The translations under genes were made by a program, and so were the position numbers. This document shows, in pieces, positions 1 through 9,700 of a stretch of DNA of 46,209 nt; position 1 is the stretch's first letter; the number at the start of each line of letters is the position of its first letter. The stretch comes from Bacteroidota bacterium. GTDB lineage: Bacteria; Bacteroidota; Bacteroidia; Chitinophagales; Saprospiraceae. The DNA lies in the NCBI GenBank assembly GCA_011321935.1, contig DROJ01000479.1:1-46209 (forward strand), given 5' to 3'. The notes beneath the pieces are model-generated. The model did no database searches, was not told where the DNA came from, and saw nothing but the letters and a program-made list of their open reading frames with translations.

Positions 1-67
1 ATTTTGGAAAATAACCGTTGGTGCATATTTTTTCCAACTGTTATTGCCCGCATTATTGTTGTTTAAA

Positions 68-649
68 ATGAACATTACACCTTCACAAGTCAGCGAGCTT
101 ATTCGCAAGAGACGGTCCGTTTTCCCAAAAACTTATAACGGCAAACCCATCAGCAGAGAGGTTGTCGGTGAAATTTTGGAAAATGCCAATTGGGCCCCCA
201 ACCATAAAAAAACAGAGCCGTGGCGCTTCAAGGTTATCACCGGGCAGGGCTTGGTCCGTTTGGGCGGTTTTTTGTCGAGCCACTATAAAAAAACAATGCC
301 GCCGGAAAAGTTTTCGGAAGTGAAGTTCAACAAACTAAAAAACAACCCGCCAAAGGCTGCTTGCATCATTGCCATTTGCATGAAGCGCGACCCGGAAGAA
401 CGGTTGCCGGAGTGGGAAGAAATGGCAGCCGTTGCCTGTGCTGTGCAAAATATGTACTTGACCTGTACGGCCCATGGCATCGGCTGTTTCTGGAGCACGC
501 CAAGGCCCGCACTGGAAGCAGGTGAGTTTTTGGGCTTGAAAGAGGGGGAACGTTGCCTCGGCCTCTTTTACATGGGACACCATGACCTGCCTGACTTGCC
601 GAGAGAAAGAAAACCTGTTTCGGAAAAAACAGCGTGGATTACGGAGTGA
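68..649 (+). CDS. nitroreductase family protein
   Basis: A protein of about 193 residues of the FMN-dependent nitroreductase fold, which uses NAD(P)H to reduce nitro compounds, quinones or similar substrates in the cytoplasm. The N-terminal RKRRSVFPKTY segment (phosphate/FMN-binding Arg/Ser region), ILENANWAPNHKKTEPWRF (the usual A-x-x-AP-x-x-x-x-x-EPWRF motif) and the late GIGCFWSTP plus LGLFYMGH segments are typical. I start at the ATG at 68; an in-frame ATG at 44 would add MPALLLFK, which is not typical of the family. The gene stands alone, and about 1.5 kb of non-coding DNA follows. The real substrate cannot be told from sequence. Confidence 0.88.
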   Translation: MNITPSQVSELIRKRRSVFPKTYNGKPISREVVGEILENANWAPNHKKTEPWRFKVITGQGLVRLGGFLSSHYKKTMPPEKFSEVKFNKLKNNPPKAACIIAICMKRDPEERLPEWEEMAAVACAVQNMYLTCTAHGIGCFWSTPRPALEAGEFLGLKEGERCLGLFYMGHHDLPDLPRERKPVSEKTAWITE

Positions 650-2199
650 CGGCTTTCCTGTATTTGGGCTGTTGCAATAGTTCGGTCGTTCTGGTTTGGC
701 CTTTTTGGCGCATTTCAAAATTTCGGTAAGGGATGGCTTCCCCCACAGGGGACTGAGAAGCCAAGCGGCGGAAAGGCTGAAATTTTGAAATGCGCCCAGT
801 ACTTTTAGAAAACGGCTTTCTTCAAATAAATTGAATATCAGTGCTTTAGCACAACAAAGTGTTTTATTTAAAATATAAATTAAATTATATTATTGTTTTG
901 GCAAGATAATTGGATTCTTAGGAGTATCCCATTAGTTAGCGCTTTTACAGTAGTTTATATAAAATGATTTTATTTCATAAATCCAATAAACTACCAGAGG
1001 CGAACATAAATTGACATTTATTAGAATACTTTTTCCCATGCAACATTTTTCAAAGATTTTACTGCCATCAATGGGCTTTTGTGCCTGTAATGGCAATGGA
1101 ATTGTGTGTGGGGTTTCTTTTCCTATCTGTTAAGATTTTCCCATCCAATATCCATTAAAGAATTAGTCGTGATTGTGGTCGGTCCACGCTCATTTTGTAT
1201 TTTTTAAAAGAATGCAGAAGATGCCGAGAAATAGGCAGGGTGGATTTGCCGCTTGGCAAATTAAGTGCTTGAACATAACTTTGGCCAAGTACTTAAGAGC
1301 TTGTTTGGGATTTATATTCCGGCGAAAAAGTGCCCCTTTCCTGCCTGTCCATACGGATGTACCGGCAGGCTTTGTTGAAAAATCGGTCATCCCGAAGCAA
1401 GTTCGGGACAAGTTATGCTTCCAATTTTTCGCCTTCCCGAAAATTCGGGATAAACTCTCTCATCCGCCAAAAGGCGGACACTTTTTCACTATATAAATCC
1501 CCAATAAGCCCTAAATTATTTCTTCATCTCGAAAACGATTTAAGCTATGTTAATCCTTCAGTTAGCTCTTGGTGCTTTTCTCCTCGGCGGAGGCATTATA
1601 ACTTTTACAAATTGGGTAGCAGAACGATTGGAAAGCAACTCGGTCAGCAGGTCATAGTCAAATGGAAGTGGATAGGGCAATCATTATCCAGTTTTCCCCC
1701 TGCATGTGGCAGCCCCCCATTTTGGTTGCCTGTCCACTTCCACTTGGCTATTCTATTTCATTGCTCTTAAAATATGGGCGCTTGCCCGTTCCCCTGTTTT
1801 TTCCGCACTCCGTCCGTGCTGTCAGCTCCGTTTTTTTTAGAGATAAGACGGCATTCATTGTTAATTACATGCTACCTAACCATACATTTACGGGGAAGGG
1901 CTGGGCAGGCCATTGTAACTAATATATCGGAATTTTTGGGATAAATTATTAGACCTGTTCGGCTTTAAATTTTTTGATAATCAATGAGTTATGTGATTAA
2001 TTTATTAATAAAAAAAAAGGCATTTCGACCAATAAGATAATTAATTTTTAATTTTATTTGTAAAATACTGTTATTCAGTTTTATATAAATAATTTATTAA
2101 AATTAATTGAAAATATAGAGTTTGCCTTATTTTTTATAACTATATTGATTATCAATTCCGAACAAGTCTATTTGAACAAGTCTATTTGACTCTGACTAA
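650..2199. other. long non-coding region with palindromes
   Basis: About 1.55 kb with no credible gene. Short open frames between 1173 and 1922 run through palindromic intergenic repeats and show no protein-like composition. Visible structure: an 18-bp inverted repeat at 707-724/779-796; a CCTGCC/GGCAGG-type palindrome near 1349-1373; two hairpins built on TCCCGAA/TTCGGGA near 1390-1455; and a direct duplication of GAACAAGTCTATTT near 2160-2186, just past the end of murF. From about 1920 to 2170 the DNA is very AT-rich. It may be decayed coding sequence or a repeat sink. Confidence 0.6.
707..796. repeat. 18-bp inverted repeat with inner hairpin
   Basis: Arms GGCGCATTTCAAAATTTC (707-724) and its exact reverse complement (779-796) enclose a GC-richer centre that can form a second stem (TGGCTTC/GAAGCCA). 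It lies about 60 nt after the nitroreductase stop. There is no clear U-tract, so it looks like a structured intergenic repeat rather than a simple terminator. Confidence 0.7.
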
Positions 2200-3510
2200 T
2201 TATGGCTCCATTAATATTTCCAAGCCAACACTTCGCGAGCCTTTTATCAAAAAATGGGCATTGTTGAAATTTTGTTTTTTAAACCACTTTTTCAATTGCT
2301 GTGCATTTTTAAAATGGATTATTTTTCTATCGTTTATACCTACTTCAAATTCTTCGCACACGGTAATTATTTTTTCAAAACCATATTGGAGGGCCTGTCT
2401 TAAAACCTTTCTGTGTTCACCTTCGCTATATTTGCCAAGTTCGCGCATTGCCCCCAAAATGGCGATTTTTTTATTCCCTGCAATTTTACTGAAATGAGAA
2501 AGTGCATTTCCCATGCTGGTTGGGTTGGCGTTATAAGCGTCCAGGATGAAGGTGTTTGTTCCGATATAAAGTAATTGCGAACGGTTGTTGGCGGGCACGT
2601 ATTTTTCGATTGCCGCTTTCACTTTTTGGCCGGGCACTTTAAAATAAGTCCCCAGCACTGCCGCTGTCATAATATTATTAAAATTATAGGCACCTATTAG
2701 GTGGCTGTTCACGGATATATACTTCCCTTTATGGGAGGCAAAAGCAATTTTTACAAATGGCGTATCCGATATTAGCTGCACTTCAAAAGGTAGCCTGTCG
2801 GAGAGGGGGCTTTCTCCTTTTTTATAAAAAATTTTCCATTTGATGCCTTTGGCCAGCTCGGTCAAAAAATCTTCGTCCTGATTGATGAATGCTACCCCTT
2901 TGTGGCTGGCGAGATAATGGTACAGCTCTGATTTGGCCTCTTTCACCCCATCTATACTCCCAAAGCCTTCCAGGTGGGCGCTTCCGATGTTTGTGATGAG
3001 GCCGTGCGTGGGCTCAGCTATTCTGCAAAGCAAATCAATTTCGTTTTTATGGTTGGCCCCCATTTCAATAACGGCTACCTCGGTACCGGGCGGCATGGCG
3101 AGCAGGGTCAGGGGGACGCCAATATGGTTGTTGAAATTGCCTTTTGTACAATGGGCTTTATAATGGCTGGAAAGGACAGCACTGATGAGCTCTTTGGTGG
3201 TTGTTTTGCCATTGCTGCCCGTAATTGCAATGACGGGGATAGGGAATTGTTGTCGGTGGTGCCGGGCCAATTTTTGCAAAGTAGAAAGCACATCCTCCAC
3301 TAAAATATATTGCTCTCCTTGCTGGAAATCCGCCTCGTCTATAATGGCATAGGCTGCTCCATTTTCAATGGCTTGCGCAGCAAATTTGTTTCCGTTAAAA
3401 TTTTCCCCTTTTAATGCAAAAAATAGGCAGCCAGGTTCAACCTTCCGGCTATCGGTGATGACATTCGTATGCTGTAAATAAATTTTATAAAGTTGTTGGA
3501 GGGAATGCAT
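2200..3510 (-). CDS. murF: UDP-N-acetylmuramoyl-tripeptide--D-alanyl-D-alanine ligase MurF
   Basis: MurF adds D-Ala-D-Ala to UDP-MurNAc-tripeptide using ATP, the last cytoplasmic step of the peptidoglycan precursor. 436 residues, normal for the family. The N-terminal substrate domain has ITDSRKVEPGCLFFALKG (about 18-35). The ATP-binding P-loop ITGSNGKTTTKE is at about 96-107, followed by NFNNHIGVPLTLL and the middle-domain EMGANHKNEIDLL. The C-terminal ligase domain contains LDAYNANPTSM. It lies 193 nt downstream of gldJ on the same strand, but the gldJ terminator sits between them, so it probably has some transcription of its own. Confidence 0.95.
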   Translation of the reverse strand: MHSLQQLYKIYLQHTNVITDSRKVEPGCLFFALKGENFNGNKFAAQAIENGAAYAIIDEADFQQGEQYILVEDVLSTLQKLARHHRQQFPIPVIAITGSNGKTTTKELISAVLSSHYKAHCTKGNFNNHIGVPLTLLAMPPGTEVAVIEMGANHKNEIDLLCRIAEPTHGLITNIGSAHLEGFGSIDGVKEAKSELYHYLASHKGVAFINQDEDFLTELAKGIKWKIFYKKGESPLSDRLPFEVQLISDTPFVKIAFASHKGKYISVNSHLIGAYNFNNIMTAAVLGTYFKVPGQKVKAAIEKYVPANNRSQLLYIGTNTFILDAYNANPTSMGNALSHFSKIAGNKKIAILGAMRELGKYSEGEHRKVLRQALQYGFEKIITVCEEFEVGINDRKIIHFKNAQQLKKWFKKQNFNNAHFLIKGSRSVGLEILMEP

Positions 3511-3638
3511 TCGGTGAAAGGTTCAAATCGAAAATGGTTGCAATGATAAATAAAAAAGCGGTGTATCTGATGCAGTGCTTTTTTTCTGAGTGTCGTGAGG
3601 CCAGCCGGAAAAAGCATTGCATTTGGTGCAGTGGCAAT

Positions 3639-3683
3639 AAAAAAAGTCTCCAAACCCGGTAAAGGAATTTGGAGACTTTTTTT
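3639..3683 (-). terminator. bidirectional intrinsic terminator after gldJ
   Basis: Stem GTCTCCAAA (3646-3654) pairs with TTTGGAGAC (3668-3676). There are seven A on the left, which read as seven U on the minus strand, and seven T on the right. It lies 20 nt past the gldJ stop, so it should end gldJ transcription. Confidence 0.85.
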
Positions 3684-3703
3684 ATTTATAAATAAGCCAA
3701 CTA

Positions 3704-5206
3704 TTACTTATAGCGCCTTTTTACTTTGCTGCGCTTAGTTTTGAAAGTAATCCCCCCGGTGTCTTCATTTCCGGTAGGCCCACCTGTACGGGTCATGGCA
3801 CAGCGGAAACCTAAATCACGGTAGGATTTATCTTCTTCCCTAAAACGGCGGGTGCCCGGTGCCAGCCAGTATGCCCTGTCTTGCCAAGAGCCGCCTTTGA
3901 TTACGCGTGCCTTATCACTGATAAGGGTTGTTTTGCCGTAATCATAAAATGCTTCTGATTGTTTGTCGCCATCAAGGAAATCATAGGCTTCGCCAACTTT
4001 GTAGTTTTCGCGGGTAGCGACTTCATCATCTTCGACATACCGGTAACGGAGGCGTCCCAAGCTGTCTTTTTCAACGGGCTTGCCATCTTCGTCGAGTACT
4101 TTTGTTTGGAATTTATTGCCCCTGAAAGAGTTCAAATCTTGCTGCTCAACATCAGATAAAGTAGAACTTGTCAATGGGCGGTAAACATCCATTGTCCACT
4201 CGTTCACATTGCCCGACATGTTGTAAAGCCCAAAATCGTTGGGGTAGAAAGAGCGGACAGGAGCCGTGATGTGCGCATTGTCGTTCAACTTGCCTGCCAT
4301 GCCCATGTAGTCTCCTTTTGCCCTTTTGAAGTTGGCAAGTATTTCACCTTGGTACTTGTTTCTCTTTTGATAACGAAGGGTGTTGCCATTCCAAGAATAG
4401 ATCCGGCGGTCAGAAATCCGTTCATCTTTTTCTGAAACGATATTTCCGATAAGTGCGAGTGCAGCGTATTCCCATTCGGCTTCGGTAGGGAGGCGGTAAG
4501 AAGGGAGCATGATCCCATCTTCGAAGCGGACCGAGCGTTCTCCGTCAGTACGGAGGTCTTTTAGGTTTTTGCGGACATCTCCCTGGTATTGGCCTGCCAG
4601 GTATGCTTCCGTATTGAAGTTGTCTTCGTCCCGTTGTTCTATGTTCAGGTTTAGGATGCCTTTTTCGATCAAGATCATTTCGTTGACCCTGTCTGTACGC
4701 CATTGCGCGTAGTTATTGGCCTGAATCCAGTTCACCCCGACGACAGGGTAGTTATCATAAGAAGGGTGGCGGAAATAAGTTTCAACAAAGGGTTCGTTGA
4801 AAGCCAATTCTTCCCGCCAGACCAGGGTATCGGGCAGGGCGTTCAAGTAAACTTCAGGGTAAGATTCGCCAAATACCCTATTGATCCAGTAAAGGTATTC
4901 GCGGTAATCAATATTGGCGACTTCTGTTTCGTCCATATAAAAGGAAGATACGGTAACCCTACGGGGGATCGCATTCCAGTCATAGGTAACATCTTGGTCG
5001 GTGATGCCCATCGTAAAAGTGCCACCTTCGATCAGTACGAGGCCTGAGCCGGTGGCTTGGCCTTCATAATCAAGTTTTTCGAAACCTCCCCATTTTGTGT
5101 CATTGTATTTCCAGCCAGTGGTAGAGGATCTCTCTTTTTTACCACACGAACTGAACAGGAGTACAGCGAGGAAAAGAACAGAACTAAACTTCAACAAATT
5201 TGTCAT
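3704..5206 (-). CDS. gldJ: gliding motility lipoprotein GldJ (SUMF1/FGE-like domain)
   Basis: 500-residue lipoprotein. The signal peptide ends in lipobox LFSSC with the lipid-bearing Cys at 21. After the TGWKYNDTKWGGF segment typical of GldJ comes a formylglycine-generating-enzyme-like domain: GLVLIEGGTFTMG, DETEVANIDYREYLYW, YPVVGVNW, LPTEAEWEYAA, MSGNVNEW, KGGSWQDR and a late LGFRCAMT. The basic C-terminus ends KRSKVKRRYK. In Flavobacterium, GldJ is an outer-membrane lipoprotein required for gliding and for stability of the type IX motor component GldK. The catalytic cysteines of true FGE enzymes are not evident, so a structural role is likely. Adjacent porU, porV and PorP-like genes support this call. 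Confidence 0.92.
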   Translation of the reverse strand: MTNLLKFSSVLFLAVLLFSSCGKKERSSTTGWKYNDTKWGGFEKLDYEGQATGSGLVLIEGGTFTMGITDQDVTYDWNAIPRRVTVSSFYMDETEVANIDYREYLYWINRVFGESYPEVYLNALPDTLVWREELAFNEPFVETYFRHPSYDNYPVVGVNWIQANNYAQWRTDRVNEMILIEKGILNLNIEQRDEDNFNTEAYLAGQYQGDVRKNLKDLRTDGERSVRFEDGIMLPSYRLPTEAEWEYAALALIGNIVSEKDERISDRRIYSWNGNTLRYQKRNKYQGEILANFKRAKGDYMGMAGKLNDNAHITAPVRSFYPNDFGLYNMSGNVNEWTMDVYRPLTSSTLSDVEQQDLNSFRGNKFQTKVLDEDGKPVEKDSLGRLRYRYVEDDEVATRENYKVGEAYDFLDGDKQSEAFYDYGKTTLISDKARVIKGGSWQDRAYWLAPGTRRFREEDKSYRDLGFRCAMTRTGGPTGNEDTGGITFKTKRSKVKRRYK

Positions 5207-5247
5207 TGCTTTTTTATATGAATTTTTACTTTAAAATTTTAAGCCTG

Positions 5248-5255
5248 CAAATATA
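5248..5255 (-). promoter_or_regulatory. -7 element of gldJ promoter
   Basis: Minus-strand TATATTTG fits the Bacteroidota -7 consensus TAnnTTTG and lies about 42 nt before the gldJ ATG. No good -33 TTG is seen at the usual 19-21 nt spacing. Confidence 0.55.
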
Positions 5256-5321
5256 AGAATGTAGGTGTCAAAATAGTGATTGTCTTTGATATTTAACTTA
5301 CGGATGCCCATTATCAGGCAT

Positions 5322-6335
5322 TTACCGAAAAATTTTAAAACAATCATTGTACCGTTCGGCAAAACGTTTCCTTTTTAGCCCCTCGCTGTTGGCGAGATTA
5401 AGTACAAGCGATATTTCATGTGCCCCTCCGGTAGGGGCAAGGTTTGATAAGGTGAAGTCGTAACTATAGCCGAATTTGAAAACATCGTAAGAAAATCCGA
5501 CCATCGCTATGGCAGCGTCTGCATTCCCGAAGGCGTGCCGGTACCAACCTCCGGCAAAGACCAGCCCCATGCTATAATATGCCCCTATATTCAATTGCCC
5601 TTGGTCGCCTTGCTTCAGTAAAAGGACATTCGGCGAGATAAACGATGCCGGTTGGCGCTTATTGCCTTCTTTAACGATAAATTGGGCGCCGCCATGTAGG
5701 GACACTCTCATCGGAAGCCCTTCCACCAAACCATTGTTTACGTTCAGAAAACCTTCATTGGGAGTGGTGAGATGGTGGAGGGCAATGCCCCCATAAAAGA
5801 CACTGCTATATGCCAACAAGCCTGCGCCAGCATCAAAAATGGTGTTGGAAATAGCATCTGGGCGGATTTCATTGGTAGGGTTGACAGGGCCTTCTATGGG
5901 GTGCAGTTGGTCAAAAAAGACCAGCTTGTCCCAGTCTATATTGTATTGCCTGAAACCTGCTTCTATCCCAATCTTTACTTGAAGCTCATCATTCACTTCG
6001 ATCTTGTAGGCATAAGCTGCATGGAAATCAGTCATTTTCAAAAGGCCGTCTCCAGCATTGTCGGATAATACGGTAAAGCCGATGCCGCTGTTTACTTGCG
6101 GGACAAACTGCTCATAGGATACGGCATAAGTTGTATAGGCTACGCCAACATTGGCAACAGTTGGCCACTGACTGCGGAAGCTGGCCGAAATCCTCGGCGC
6201 AAAGGTCGTTCCCGCAAATGCGGGGTTCAGTGCCAAAGGGGTGGAATAAAATTGGCTGAAAACAGGGTCTTGTGCCTGAATGACCGTGGCCGAAAATAAG
6301 CCGAACAGCAGAAAGCTAAGTATTTGTCTTTTCAT
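5322..6335 (-). CDS. PorP/SprF family type IX secretion membrane protein
   Basis: About 337 residues starting at MKRQILSFLLF (ATG at 6335; an upstream in-frame ATG at 6353 would add MQPLRS in front of the signal peptide). The signal peptide ends near VIQAQ. The mature start QDPVFSQFYSTPLALNPAFAGT is the hallmark of the PorP/SprF family, outer-membrane beta-barrel proteins that work with type IX secretion, often anchoring or exporting one large partner. The remainder alternates short beta-strands (for example GIGFTVLSDNAGDGLLKMTDFHAAYAY), and the end KFGYSYDFTLSNLA...GAHEISLVLNL is typical. It sits between gldJ and porU. No large SprB-like partner gene is adjacent, so its cargo is unknown. Confidence 0.88.
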   Translation of the reverse strand: MKRQILSFLLFGLFSATVIQAQDPVFSQFYSTPLALNPAFAGTTFAPRISASFRSQWPTVANVGVAYTTYAVSYEQFVPQVNSGIGFTVLSDNAGDGLLKMTDFHAAYAYKIEVNDELQVKIGIEAGFRQYNIDWDKLVFFDQLHPIEGPVNPTNEIRPDAISNTIFDAGAGLLAYSSVFYGGIALHHLTTPNEGFLNVNNGLVEGLPMRVSLHGGAQFIVKEGNKRQPASFISPNVLLLKQGDQGQLNIGAYYSMGLVFAGGWYRHAFGNADAAIAMVGFSYDVFKFGYSYDFTLSNLAPTGGAHEISLVLNLANSEGLKRKRFAERYNDCFKIFR

Positions 6336-6730
6336 TGACCTCAATGGTTGCATTTCAATAAAACAAAAGGATTAAGTTTGCAAGGATAACTATTTTGCAA
6401 TTTTCTTTTTCGAAATCCCCATTTTAGATATAGGTGCGGAATAGTTGGATATACAATAAAAAAATGCCGGGTCTTATTGTCCAAAGGTAATAGTTTTGAG
6501 TTGAAGCGGAAGCGGAAATTTATCTTTTGTCAAAACAATGGCCAATCGAACCTGCGGGTACCCGACTCTCCTGAAAACAATATTTGTCGTGCCAAGACAT
6601 TTATAGTGTTAAAAAACAAGACGGCATCATAGCTGTTTTCACTTAACGTTCTAATTTCTCTTAAAATAACCGGCCTGTTTTTTTTCAAATTCTAGGGTCT
6701 TTTCCTTCTATATTTCAATCAACACAATAT
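6336..6730. other. divergent intergenic region, PorP-like / porU
   Basis: 395 nt between divergent genes. It must hold the promoters of both. On the plus strand TATATTTC at 6709-6716, 14 nt before the porU ATG, resembles the -7 consensus except for the last base. No strong hairpin or repeat is seen. Confidence 0.45.
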
Positions 6731-9700
6731 ATGAAAAAAATTGCGACATCCATCCTCACATTGTTCCTGCTCACGGCTGCTTATGCCGATCCTCCAACTA
6801 AGATTGCCGCAAACCTAAAGTGGTCAGAAGAAACAACACTGCAACCTGCAGAAGATGCCGACACCTATTATATAAGCCATTTTGAAGGGGCCTATTACGA
6901 TGAGCTATATCCAACGCTCCCGCTCTATGTCAACCGGTTTTTGCTGGACTCGTACAGTGAGGTCGAAGCTGTTTTTTTCAATACGCTTTATGAGCCTTAC
7001 GAGAAAAGCCCTTCTGTTGACGATGCCTATTTATCGGAACAAGTGAAGATAAAGGTTGATATTGAAAAAGACCGGTCAGACTATTTTGCGAGGCTTTCTT
7101 TTATCCCTATCCGCACTGCTGGCCCTGGCCGGTACGAGCGTTTGGTATCTTTTGAAATAAGGCTTTCTTATCGGCTGCAGCCTGCCCCGGTAAGGGCGCG
7201 GGGGGGGCATACTTATACTTCTGTGCTTTCCGAAGGGGATATTTACAAGTTTGCAGTTGACAGGGCGGGGGTATATAAATTGGATTATGATTTTTTGAAA
7301 ACAGAAATGGGGATCGACATTGACAATGTTGATCCACGGACTATTAAATTGCTCGGCAACGGGGGGGGCGTTTTGCCGGAGTTGGTTGAAGCCGAACGGG
7401 CGGATGATCTGGTCGAAAATGCTATCCAAATAATAGGTGAAGATGATGGGAAATTTGACGAAAGCGATTATATCCTTTTTTATGGGCAGGGGGCAAGCAT
7501 CTGGAAATATGACGCAGGGAATGGCGTGTTCGATATGCCCACCAATTATTACGATGCCAAGAATTATTATTTCATAAAAATAAGCACGGGCAATGGCCTG
7601 CGCATCAGCGACCAACAATCGCTCGCGGGCAGTACCTATACTTCAACTTCTTTTAATGACTTCATCCGCTACGAGAAAGAAATCTTCAACCTACAGCACG
7701 ACTGGTCTTTTGGACAAGGTTCGGGGCGTCATTTTTATGGTGATTTTTTTAAGGTAAAGGTCGAAGAAGATTACAGCAGCGATTTCCAAGTTGCCAATTT
7801 GGTCGAGGATGCTCCGGCAAAACTGAAAGCGGCTTTTGCTGGGCGCATCAAAAGTGGGTCTTTTGGCAAATACTCAATAAAGGCCAACGGGAACACTTTC
7901 GTTAGCAGCAATTTTACACCAACCCCCGGCGGCTCGGTCGATAGCTATGCGCAAGAACGGATTATTGATGCCGGTTTTGTTCCCAACGGGCCGTTCGACA
8001 TTCAGCTCGAATTTGAAAAAGGGGACGACCCTTTCAACGAAGGCTGGCTCGATTATATCCAGATCAACTTCCGCCGCCGGTTATTAATGACAGGTGACCA
8101 GATGGTTTTTAGAGATGCCGAAACGCTTGGGAATGCTGTCAGTACTTTTAAATTGGGGAACGCATCCGGCAGTACCGAAATATGGGACATCACGGACCCG
8201 CTCCACCCAAGCAAGCAATTGTTCGATATTTCCGGGTCTGAAATTTCTTTTGCAACAAGTACAGGCACTTTAAAAGAATTCATTGCCTTCAACAGTAGTG
8301 GCTACCTTTCTGCCGAAGCCATTTCCAAAGAAAAAATACCAAACCAAAACCTGCATGCTTTTGACGATGTGAACATGGTCATTGTTTATCCAGAAGAATT
8401 CCGCTCGGAAGCAGAAAGGCTGGCGCAGCACCGCACCGAGTTCAGCGGCCTCAAAGTAGCAATGGTCGAAGTGAACCAACTTTTCAACGAATTTTCTTCT
8501 GGCAGGAAAGACGCCGGGGCCATCCGGGACTTTGCGGCCATGCTCTTTGATCGCAGCCCTGAAGAATTCAAGTCTCTTTTACTCTTTGGTGACGGGTCTT
8601 TTGATTCAAGGGATATTTATAAATTAGGAGGCGGCTTCATCCCCGTTTATGAAACCGAAGAAACTTTAAGCCCAATCCATTCATACCCTTCCGATGATTT
8701 TTTTGGCCTTTTGAGCGAAGGCGAAGGAGCAGAGATCAACCTAGGCTCATTGGACGTTGGTGTTGGGAGGCTTCCGGTCAAAGACATCCAGGAAGCGCGC
8801 GAAGCTGTGGATAAAATAATCCGTTACGATATGACGCCAAGCAGTTTCAGGGACTGGCGAAACCGTATATTATTTGTCGCCGATGATGAAGACGGTAACC
8901 GGCATACTGGAGATGCCAATAAGATTGCCGATTTTATTGGTGGTAAAAACAAAAATTTGAACGTCGATAAAATTTACCTGGATGCCTTTCCTCAGGTATC
9001 CACTTCCGGGGGAACGAGGGTGCCGCTGGCCACAGATGCCCTCAACAACAACATGTTCAAAGGGATACTGGCAATGGTTTACCTCGGGCATGGCGGCACC
9101 AAAGGCTGGGCGCAAGAAAGGGTATTGAAAATAGAGGACATCGTAAGCTGGGCGAACAAGGACCGGATGCCGCTCATCATCACGGCGACTTGTTCTTTTT
9201 CCGGTTTTGACAACCCCGCGTTTACCACTGCTGGCGAGTTGTGCTTTTTAAATAAAAAAGGAGGTGCCGTTGCTCTTTATACAACTGTGCGGCCAGTATT
9301 TGCGAGTGCCAACGAGCGCCTGACAAGGGCCTCTATTGATACTTTGTTTTATAAGTTTGGTACTGAAATACCTACTCTCGGAGAGGTGTTGCGCATCAGC
9401 AAAAACAAAGTGGGCAGCGCATCCAACTCGCGAAAGTTCCTGCTCCTCGGCGACCCCGCCCAAAAACTGGCCTTGCCAAACTACCAAGTTGCAACCACTA
9501 AAATCAATGGGCACGACATCACAACGGCGGTCATTGATACCATTCGTTCTTTGCAGAAAGTAACCATCGAAGGAGAGGTGCAAGACGATTTTGGCAACTT
9601 ATTGACCAGTTTCAACGGGGTCGTCTATCCAACTATTTACGACAAAAAAGTAACCTACCAGACCCTCGCCCAAGATGAGGGCAGCCCGCTTTTCAATTTT

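Noticed and set aside
1173-1922. Overlapping open frames of 70-146 codons on both strands
   Set aside because: They run through palindromic intergenic repeats, lack family motifs, and the frames on both strands are mutually exclusive.
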